Origin: CAYPJE01 sp964410945 | GTDB lineage: Bacteria; Fidelibacterota; Marinisomatia; Marinisomatales; TCS56 | Direction: 5' to 3' | Length of the DNA: 64,000 nucleotides | Assembly: GCA_964410945.1 (NCBI GenBank) | Contig: CAYPJE010000008.1 | Span: forward strand, 28,291-92,290 | Translations under genes and position numbers: made by a program | The notes under the pieces: generated by a model | Databases searched by the model: none | Told to the model about the DNA's origin: nothing | What the model saw: only the letters and a program-made list of their open reading frames with translations | Part shown: in pieces, positions 55,973-61,416 of the stretch | Layout: each line of letters begins with the position of its first letter | How positions within the stretch are numbered: position 1 is the stretch's first letter

Positions 55973-56425
55973 ATGAAATACATCTTAATCATATTATTAG
56001 TCATCTCCCCCATTCTGGCACAAGATACAATGGTCATGAAATCAGGTATCACCTACCAGGGCCAGTACGAGCAGATTTCAGACAACAAAATATATTTCAA
56101 GGAACAAACCGCGAAGTATGCGAATGGAGTTCCGATCAAATTGGTTAAATCGGTGGTGTTAGCCAACGGCCAGGTGGTTTACCTGGCAAACGGTAGTAAT
56201 AGCCAGAGACTTGAGAATAGAGATGGTCCGGTGTTCAGTGACCTGGATCCCTCACCCCCATTGGATTTACCCGGGCCATCTACTCCGGTTCAGCGCGAAG
56301 ACCTGCAGGTACGACAAACTGAGGCCCTGGAGGAAATCGCCTGGGCTACAAAAGTAATGGCTGGTATCATGATTGCCAGTGTTGTTATTTCGGTGATAGC
56401 ATCACTGGTTGTGGCGGCGGGGTGA
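55973..56425 (+). CDS. Exported protein with shared domain and C-terminal helix
   Basis: A 150-residue protein with a signal peptide ('YILIILLVISPILAQ'). A ~50-residue domain ('MKSGITYQGQYEQISDNKIYFKEQ...VKSVVLANGQVVYL') resembles the N-terminal domain of the preceding gene's product. A Pro-rich linker and a C-terminal hydrophobic helix ('AGIMIASVVISVIASLVVAAG') follow. It lies 17 bp after its neighbour and overlaps the next gene by 4 bp. A membrane-tethered partner of the barrel protein is a reasonable guess. Confidence 0.62.
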   Translation: MKYILIILLVISPILAQDTMVMKSGITYQGQYEQISDNKIYFKEQTAKYANGVPIKLVKSVVLANGQVVYLANGSNSQRLENRDGPVFSDLDPSPPLDLPGPSTPVQREDLQVRQTEALEEIAWATKVMAGIMIASVVISVIASLVVAAG

Positions 56426-56676
56426 ATTCAAATATGAATATTTTGATGAAAAGAATACTTGATGTTGTCTTTTTCGGATTCGGGGGTTGTATTTTCATTT
56501 ACTATCTATTTGACTGGAGGATAGGACCTAACCTAAGTCAACGAATATTTGAGTATAACGGACCCTACTATTATTATTATACTTCAGAATCTCAACTATT
56601 TATAACACTAGGTATGGGACTAATAATTCTTGGTATTCTATTCAATAAATGGCAAAGGAAAAGGATTAATCGATGA
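56422..56676 (+). CDS. Small two-helix membrane protein, unknown
   Basis: An 84-residue protein (GTG start overlapping the previous stop; an ATG at 56434 is an alternative) with two hydrophobic segments ('VVFFGFGGCIFIYYLF' and 'FITLGMGLIILGILF'), a Tyr-rich loop between them and a basic C-terminus ('NKWQRKRINR'). I recognise no family. Overlaps of 4 bp on both sides argue for a real gene in an operon. Confidence 0.55.
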   Translation: MNSNMNILMKRILDVVFFGFGGCIFIYYLFDWRIGPNLSQRIFEYNGPYYYYYTSESQLFITLGMGLIILGILFNKWQRKRINR

Positions 56677-57128
56677 AAGCAATATATTCGATAGTAATTC
56701 CAACCAGCTCTAGCATTCCATCAACACTGTACTTTAGATTAGTCTTTAACAGTGATGACTATCTACTGTTTAAACAGGTACATAAAAGAGAATATGCCGT
56801 TCATTTCGTCCTCGACCCTGTAAATCTTGTTGATATAGAACAATCTCCGTTTAATCCAAGTGGTAATACTGAAAGTACCAGTCTGAGATTGCCCTTAAAA
56901 GTCCATTGGAGTTTGGATGAACTCCACGAATGTCATGATAACGAAGGTAATAAATACTGGCAAACACAAAATTTTTGGTTGAAATGGCATGCGGAAGGCA
57001 AAGCTGTACAAAAATTAGTTGATCATTTACTATCAGACTGCGAGAAGATGATGCATGATTTTGCATCAGCCATAGATCAAGATAACATTAGTTGCTGGGA
57101 AAGAGAAGTGGATATTGAGTATAAATAA
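56673..57128 (+). CDS. Hypothetical cytosolic protein, unknown
   Basis: A 151-residue soluble protein without a signal peptide, starting in a 4-bp overlap after a good AGGAAAAGGA site. The sequence mixes beta-like segments at the N-terminus ('LYFRLVFNSDDYLLFKQ') with a helical, acidic C-terminus ('LVDHLLSDCEKMMHDFASAID'). I recognise no motif. Confidence 0.55.
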   Translation: MKAIYSIVIPTSSSIPSTLYFRLVFNSDDYLLFKQVHKREYAVHFVLDPVNLVDIEQSPFNPSGNTESTSLRLPLKVHWSLDELHECHDNEGNKYWQTQNFWLKWHAEGKAVQKLVDHLLSDCEKMMHDFASAIDQDNISCWEREVDIEYK

Positions 57129-57143
57129 AGGAGGAATTGTATT

Positions 57144-57491
57144 ATGCTAGATTGCATTAAAGGAACTGTAACCAACGTTGTTGATGGTGATACATTTGAT
57201 ATGACAGTAACGTCACAGGATCCAAATAATGAATATCAGTATGGGGACAATGAGAGAATCAGAATTGCAGGTACAAACGCACAAGAGACAGGTACAAAAG
57301 ACGGAGGAAAGGCAATGCTATTATTGGCGTATGCTATCTTGAATAAAAATGTGAAATGCTCAATCCATTCCTGTGATGTATACCAAAGACTTGTAGCATC
57401 ATATACGGTAATCAATTAATGATCATATCAGATGAAAGATTTAGTAATTGAAAATGTGGGGCTTGTGGACGTCCTGCATCTCTTTTCCTAA
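57144..57491 (+). pseudogene. Staphylococcal-nuclease-like gene broken by two in-frame stops
   Basis: The first 91 codons match the start of an SNase/TNase domain: 'VTNVVDGDTFDM', 'ERIRIAGTNAQETG' (Arg and Glu of the active site kept, a usual Asp changed to Asn) and 'CDVYQRLVASYTV' (second active Arg). TAA and TGA then follow back to back (57417-57422). The same frame continues with 'MKDLVIENVGLVDVLHLF' to a stop at 57489, which resembles the D-L-x-x-x-L-V-x-x-G-L-A-x-V end of the domain. Without that end the enzyme is probably inactive. A strong AAGGAGG site precedes the start. The tail homology is only suggestive. Confidence 0.6.
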
Positions 57492-57761
57492 TTAAGGACT
57501 GGCAGGTGGGTCACTCACTGGCTTCCTCCGTTGCATTTCTGTGGATATCCAACATGGGGAAGCCGGTAAATACAGCAGCCTGCCCACTTAAACACCTTAA
57601 TGGAAAGGAGGTAATAATGGCTAAAACCGATAAAGGTAAAAAGATCGTGCCGGTAAAACCGCATAAACGATCCGCCCCTGGTCCCGGACGTAAGTCCGTA
57701 CCAGTCCGCCGGCATCGGCGTTCTACACCCGACTAAGGTGTAGGTCCACTTAGCCCCACAT
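57454..57761 (+). other. Highly structured 308-bp element enclosing a small gene
   Basis: Ten bases at 57454-57463 pair perfectly with 57752-57761, and GTGGAC (57465-57470) pairs with GTCCAC (57744-57749), giving a 16-bp outer stem with one small bulge. Inside, 57501-57506/57579-57584 and the 10-bp helix 57517-57526/57558-57567, capped by GTTG/CAAC (57530-57533/57550-57553), form one long hairpin. Shorter hairpins follow at 57651-57661, 57678-57704 (GTAA tetraloop), 57707-57720 and 57723-57743, the last ending where the outer stem begins. It could be a structured RNA with a coding core or a small inverted-repeat mobile element. The 5' arm lies inside the broken nuclease frame. Confidence 0.55.
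57617..57736 (+). CDS. 39-aa basic protein with duplicated VPVxxHxRSxP motif
   Basis: A perfect AGGAGG (57606-57611) sits 5 bases before this ATG. The product is Lys/Arg/Pro-rich and contains an 11-residue repeat, 'VPVKPHKRSAP' then 'VPVRRHRRSTP'. The two copies keep V, P, V, H, R, S and P while their codons differ mostly at third positions (GTG/GTA, CCG/CCA, GTA/GTC, CGA/CGT, TCC/TCT, CCT/CCC). That pattern implies selection on the protein, so it is more than a by-product of the surrounding hairpins. I cannot name a family. A nucleic-acid-binding role is possible given the charge, but this is inference. Confidence 0.62.
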   Translation: MAKTDKGKKIVPVKPHKRSAPGPGRKSVPVRRHRRSTPD

Positions 57762-57808
57762 TATCTTACTATGAGAAACATAAAACAATTGGATTCAATA
57801 ATAAACGG

Positions 57809-57851
57809 CAACATTTTCCGCCCCTTGGAAAATGTTGCATATGCAACATTT
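57809..57851. promoter_or_regulatory. Operator-like nested palindromes upstream of the ImmA cassette
   Basis: CAACATTTTCC (57809-57819) and GGAAAATGTTG (57827-57837) are a perfect 11-bp inverted repeat with a 7-base spacer. The second arm is also the left half of a 22-bp perfect palindrome, AAATGTTGCAT/ATGCAACATTT (57830-57851). Thus three CAACATTT half-sites precede the 57882 gene by 31-73 bp. This is the layout of an operator for a dimeric repressor, most simply the HTH regulator encoded two genes on. Confidence 0.65.
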
Positions 57852-57881
57852 CACTTGAAATATTAATACGGATACTGTAAA

Positions 57882-58229
57882 ATGGATTTAGCTATTGAAA
57901 CAAATCAGGAGATTATAAGACGGGAATTAGTTCGTTTATTGTCGGGATCCTTTTACAGTCCGTCAAGAACAGCTATGGAAACCATCAGGGACCAGTTAAA
58001 GTCAAGCCTATCATACCTTATAGAACTATCAATTCACCATTTAAATAATGGCATTGAAATTGTTTCTACACCAGCAAGAGATCCACGCTTTAAAGGAAAA
58101 ATACAACATGTTATTATATTCTACGTTGAAGATGAAATCAACCATAATGTGAGAATGAAATTTCAGTTTATTACTGGTAATCCCAAGAAAATAATGGTTA
58201 GAGTAGTAACAGCCAAATTACATTATTAA
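57882..58229 (+). CDS. 115-aa protein of unknown function, first gene of regulator-ImmA cassette
   Basis: A soluble 115-residue protein with a helical N-terminus ('NQEIIRRELVRLLSG', 'RTAMETIRDQLKSSLSYLIELSI') and a beta-rich C-terminus ('IQHVIIFYVEDEI', 'MKFQFITG', 'KIMVRVVTAKLHY'). I recognise no family. It is toxin-sized and sits directly after the operator-like palindromes and 11 bp before a zinc-ribbon HTH gene, which is where a toxin would lie in an MqsRA-type module. It does not visibly match MqsR. The start has only a weak ribosome-binding site. Confidence 0.58.
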   Translation: MDLAIETNQEIIRRELVRLLSGSFYSPSRTAMETIRDQLKSSLSYLIELSIHHLNNGIEIVSTPARDPRFKGKIQHVIIFYVEDEINHNVRMKFQFITGNPKKIMVRVVTAKLHY

Positions 58230-58240
58230 GGAAAAGAAAA

Positions 58241-58756
58241 ATGAGTATGTGTCCAGCGTGCGATAGCACAAACACCACAGTAATCAATGAATATGATTAC
58301 GAAGGGCATATTATTGAAAATGCAGGGGTGATAAAATGCAACGATTGTGAAGAAGAAACAATCCCGCTAAATACCGCCAAGAGAATGGAAGAATTGAATT
58401 ACACAATCCTGCATATTTTATCACCAAAGCAAATTATCGCCAGAAGGAAAATAATTTGCAAATCTCAGGATGAAGTAGCGAGGGCCATAGGTGTGAACAG
58501 GTCCACTCTACATCGATGGGAAAAGGGTCAGGTATATCAAAACAAAAGCCATGATAAAGCATTGAGAGAATATTTCCACGCTGAAGAACGAATAATTCCT
58601 CAGCAAAAATGGTTGGATAGCTTCATCGATAACATCGATGATTATGTTAACGACAATTCTTTGAGCCCCGGTGTAGCCGCCCATGGAAATAGAGCTATTA
58701 GCAGTAGTGAATCTGATGAGATCAGAGATAAAATTAAGAGTTTGAGCAGTGGATAA
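58241..58756 (+). CDS. Zinc-ribbon HTH regulator (MqsA-like)
   Basis: A 171-residue protein. C4/C7 ('MCPACDS') and C33/C36 ('KCNDCEE') form a zinc ribbon. Residues ~65-112 are an Xre-type helix-turn-helix ('IIARRKIICKSQDEVARAIGVNRSTLHRWEKG'). This is the MqsA/YgiT antitoxin-like layout, with a further ~60-residue C-terminal tail. The next gene starts within its 3' end (8-bp overlap) and encodes an ImmA/IrrE peptidase, which in known systems cleaves its partner regulator. It probably represses its own operon through the palindromes at 57809-57851. Confidence 0.8.
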   Translation: MSMCPACDSTNTTVINEYDYEGHIIENAGVIKCNDCEEETIPLNTAKRMEELNYTILHILSPKQIIARRKIICKSQDEVARAIGVNRSTLHRWEKGQVYQNKSHDKALREYFHAEERIIPQQKWLDSFIDNIDDYVNDNSLSPGVAAHGNRAISSSESDEIRDKIKSLSSG

Positions 58757-59555
58757 TATCACTACAGCGCCAGATATTCCATTAATTCAATATGCTGATG
58801 CCTTGCTTCTGAAGACCGAGCAATATGATGATCAGCCAGTGAATCTGGAAAACATAGATATGAAGCTCAAACTCGACCAAATAGATATTAATCTAGAAGA
58901 AGTGGCAAAATCAGTTGCTGGTGAGCAGTTGACCCTAAGAGGCATATTAGACTACAATGAACATACAATATACCTTGATGAAGATGAAAACAAGGATTAC
59001 AGGAAAAGGTTCAGTCACGCTCATGAAATAGGACACTTTATATTACCGGAACACCATGAAATACTTTATAAATGTTCCGAACAAGATATGCGTCCATCCA
59101 CCTCGTCGCGTATTGAGTATGAAGCAAATAGATTTGCTTCTCATTTATTATTCAAGGGTACTGTATTTAGGGATAACTACGCTAATATTTCTCACCCCAC
59201 ATTTAATGATATTAAAAACACAGCCGAAAGGTTTAATGTGTCATATACTGCCACTGCTAGAAAATTGGTTGAAGATAATCCAAATCCTGTTGGATTAGTT
59301 TTTATTGATATTGTTGAAGGTAAGCCTTTATTATCGTATACAATCACTTCTAAGGATTTTAAAGATCAATATTTCAGGAGAATTCATCAAATATCTGACT
59401 TGGATCAGATATTTGATGATGTACAGGGTAGGGATTTTGAGAACCCATACATAAAACCATTCAATATTGAATTACCAACCGGTGTTGAACATCCCATGGA
59501 AGTGTCGTTCTTCTTCAATCATTACCAGATTATGGGATTGATTATTCCCATCTAG
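58749..59555 (+). CDS. ImmA/IrrE family metallopeptidase
   Basis: A 268-residue protein with a GTG start inside the previous gene's end. The zinc motif is H92-E93-I-G-H96 ('SHAHEIGHFIL'), with the likely third ligand in 'RIEYEANRFASHLL' (about Glu 123-124), as in COG2856 proteins. ImmA of ICEBs1 and IrrE of Deinococcus are studied members: they cut or inactivate a repressor in response to signals. An N-terminal ~60 residues and C-terminal ~90 residues have no assigned domain. The next frame begins at the very next base after the TAG stop. Confidence 0.88.
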   Translation: MDNITTAPDIPLIQYADALLLKTEQYDDQPVNLENIDMKLKLDQIDINLEEVAKSVAGEQLTLRGILDYNEHTIYLDEDENKDYRKRFSHAHEIGHFILPEHHEILYKCSEQDMRPSTSSRIEYEANRFASHLLFKGTVFRDNYANISHPTFNDIKNTAERFNVSYTATARKLVEDNPNPVGLVFIDIVEGKPLLSYTITSKDFKDQYFRRIHQISDLDQIFDDVQGRDFENPYIKPFNIELPTGVEHPMEVSFFFNHYQIMGLIIPI

Positions 59556-59657
59556 ATGTCACACCTATACAAACGATCCGACAGCCCCTACTGGTACTAT
59601 TCAAACGGTACTGGAAAAGATCGTATCGTCCGGAGTACCAGTCAGACCAGTTATTAA
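59556..59657 (+). pseudogene. N-terminal fragment of a tyrosine recombinase (integrase)
   Basis: An ATG directly after the ImmA stop opens a 33-codon frame, 'MSHLYKRSDSPYWYYSNGTG' then 'KDRIVRSTSQTSY'. This resembles the usual beginning of phage-type integrases (x-L/I-Y-K-R-x-x-x-W-Y-x-x-x-x-x-x-G-K-x-x-x-x-S-T). It stops as it enters the terminator of the tRNA-Pro(GGG) gene, so the SAM-like and catalytic domains are absent. Its position at a tRNA 3' end, after a regulator-ImmA pair, fits an integrase remnant. The match is short, hence moderate confidence. Confidence 0.5.
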
Positions 59658-59690
59658 AAAAAAGGCCAGCATTTCGCTGGCCTTTTTTTT
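59656..59690. terminator. Bidirectional terminator beside tRNA-Pro(GGG)
   Basis: GGCCAGC/GCTGGCC with a 5-base loop (59671-59675), flanked by eight A on the left and eight T on the right. The stem extends to 15 bp through the A/T runs. It ends both the plus-strand island genes and the minus-strand merR-tRNA transcript. Confidence 0.95.
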
Positions 59691-59691
59691 G

Positions 59692-59765
59692 TCGGAGCGG
59701 CGAGATTTGAACTCGCGGCCCCTGCAACCCCATTGCAGTGCGCTACCGGACTGCGCCACGCTCCG
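59692..59765 (-). tRNA. tRNA-Pro (GGG anticodon)
   Basis: The 74-nt cloverleaf reads by eye: acceptor CGGAGCG/CGCTCCG with discriminator A, D stem GCGC/GCGC, anticodon stem CTGCA/TGCAG with loop ATGGGGT (34-36 = GGG), T arm GCGAG-TTCAAAT-CTCGC. CCA is not encoded. It begins 2 bases after the merR stop codon on the same strand, so it is probably cut out of a shared transcript. Its 3' end faces the accessory island. Confidence 0.96.
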
Positions 59766-59767
59766 AT

Positions 59768-60178
59768 CTATCTTTGTATAGCCTCCAGCATCGCCTCCAG
59801 TTCCGTACGGATATGCCGCAGTATCTTGTTCCTGCGGTTCTTCTCCTCCTCGCAATCCTCCTCGGCCGGTGCCAATACCGGTCCGGGAGTCGCGATCACG
59901 TCTGGGACTTCATCCACCGGCTCAGTCGGCTTTTCAGTCAGCTTCTTGCGGGCTCCCTCAATCGTGAATTTCTCCACATGCAGTAACTGCTTGAGAGCCA
60001 GGATCAAATCAATATCCTTCTGCCGATAAGTGCGGTTGCCGGCCCGGTTCTTGGGCGGCGCGAGCTGCTTGAACTCGGTTTCCCAGTACCTGAGAACATA
60101 CGGTTTCAAGCCAGTCATCGAACTGACTTCACTGATCGAGTAGTATAGTTTTTTGATTCCCTGATCCATTAAGTCCAT
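59768..60178 (-). CDS. MerR family transcriptional regulator
   Basis: A 136-residue protein. The winged helix-turn-helix of MerR proteins is clear at ~12-80 ('YYSISEVSSMTGLKPYVLRYWETEF' and 'NRTYRQKDIDLILALKQLL'). The C-terminal part is a short Pro-rich linker and a charged helix with no metal-binding Cys, typical of the short MerR regulators found widely in Bacteroidetes-related genomes. It is likely co-transcribed with the tRNA-Pro(GGG) gene that follows after 2 bases. Target genes are unknown. Confidence 0.88.
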   Translation of the reverse strand: MDLMDQGIKKLYYSISEVSSMTGLKPYVLRYWETEFKQLAPPKNRAGNRTYRQKDIDLILALKQLLHVEKFTIEGARKKLTEKPTEPVDEVPDVIATPGPVLAPAEEDCEEEKNRRNKILRHIRTELEAMLEAIQR

Positions 60179-60274
60179 CCTGTAGATGAATTAAAGCAAC
60201 ACTTTATATTACTCCCTTAACAAGGAATAATACAAGTTTTATGTCAAAGATCAACTAAACCAGATTAACTGGTA

Positions 60275-61393
60275 TCATTTTTCTAAAGCAGCTTCCGGTG
60301 CCACATAGTCCAGACCGAAAGCATCAGCTACACCTTTATGTGTAATCTGTTTTTTATAGGTATTCAGACCCTGCAACAAGGCCGGATCTGATTTCAGGGC
60401 CGGAATTACACCCTGGTTGGCCAGTTTCATCGTGTAGGGCAAGGTTGCGTTGGTCAGTGCGATCGTTGATGTGAACGGCACGGCACCAGGCATATTGGCC
60501 ACACAATAATGAACCACACCTTCCACCTCGTATGTCGGATCGGCGTGGGTAGTTGGCTTACAGGTTTCGATGCAACCACCCTGATCAACTGATACATCCA
60601 CGACGACACTGCGTTTTTTCATCAGCTTCAGCATGTCACGGGTGACCAGTTTCGGCGCCTTGGCACCAACGATCAGGACCGCCCCGATCAACAGGTCGGT
60701 CTGTGGTAGCAATTCCATCAGGTTATATTTATTGCTGTAGAGGGTATGGACATTCTTGGGCATCACATCATCCAGATAGCGGAGACGGCACAAGTTGTTG
60801 TCCAGAATGTAAACATCGGCGCCCAGACCGGCAGCGATGGTAGCTGCATTGGTACCAACCACACCACCACCGATTACGGTTACCGTGGCCGGTTTGACAC
60901 CAGGAACACCACCGAGCAGAATACCACTACCGCCAAGGGCCCGTTCCAGATATTTAGCACCTTCCTGTGAGGCCATCCGTCCGGCCACCTCACTCATGGG
61001 AATCAGCAGCGGCAGGCTGCCATCTTCCAGCATGATCGTCTCATAGGCGATCGAAGTCGAACCGGTAGCCAGATAATCGCGCGTCAGTTTTTCTTCGGCG
61101 GCAAAATGAAAATAGGTAAACATTGTCAGGTCATCGCGGACCATGGCAATTTCCTGTGGCTGGGGTTCTTTGACCTTAACGATCATTTCCACACTATCAA
61201 AGACTTCCTTGGCAGTCGGTAAAATTTTACAGCCCACCTTGGTATAGGATTCGTCGGAAAAGCCACTTTCTACGCCGGCACTTGTTTCCACATACACCGT
61301 GTGGCCCTGATTAACCAGTTCCATTGCTCCATGCGGCGTCATTGCCACACGAGACTCGTTATTCTTGATTTCCTTAGGTACACCGATTATCAT
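60275..61393 (-). CDS. ald: Alanine dehydrogenase
   Basis: A 372-residue NAD-dependent enzyme interconverting alanine with pyruvate and ammonia. Substrate and catalytic residues of known enzymes fall at the same numbers here: R15 ('NESRVAMTP'), K75 ('VKVKEPQ') and H96 ('YFHFAAE'). The late Asp lies in 'VVDVSVDQGGCIE'. 'GGGVVGTNAATIAAGLGA' is the dinucleotide-binding loop. It lies 23 bp after pnp and may be read through from the ribF-rpsO-pnp operon. A weak hairpin (ACCAG/CTGGT, 60259-60273) follows its stop. Confidence 0.96.
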   Translation of the reverse strand: MIIGVPKEIKNNESRVAMTPHGAMELVNQGHTVYVETSAGVESGFSDESYTKVGCKILPTAKEVFDSVEMIVKVKEPQPQEIAMVRDDLTMFTYFHFAAEEKLTRDYLATGSTSIAYETIMLEDGSLPLLIPMSEVAGRMASQEGAKYLERALGGSGILLGGVPGVKPATVTVIGGGVVGTNAATIAAGLGADVYILDNNLCRLRYLDDVMPKNVHTLYSNKYNLMELLPQTDLLIGAVLIVGAKAPKLVTRDMLKLMKKRSVVVDVSVDQGGCIETCKPTTHADPTYEVEGVVHYCVANMPGAVPFTSTIALTNATLPYTMKLANQGVIPALKSDPALLQGLNTYKKQITHKGVADAFGLDYVAPEAALEK

Positions 61394-61416
61394 CTGTACC
61401 CCCTTATTCTAATGGG

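Noticed and set aside
57454..57761. Structured element considered as tmRNA, RNase P RNA or SRP RNA
   Set aside because: The tRNA-like ends of tmRNA, the conserved P4 regions of RNase P RNA and the SRP GGAA-tetraloop domain are not recognisable.
57454..57761. Structured element considered as an integron attC or a retron msr-msd
   Set aside because: No GTTRRRY/RYYYAAC core sites frame the long hairpin, and no integron integrase or reverse transcriptase gene is present in the window.
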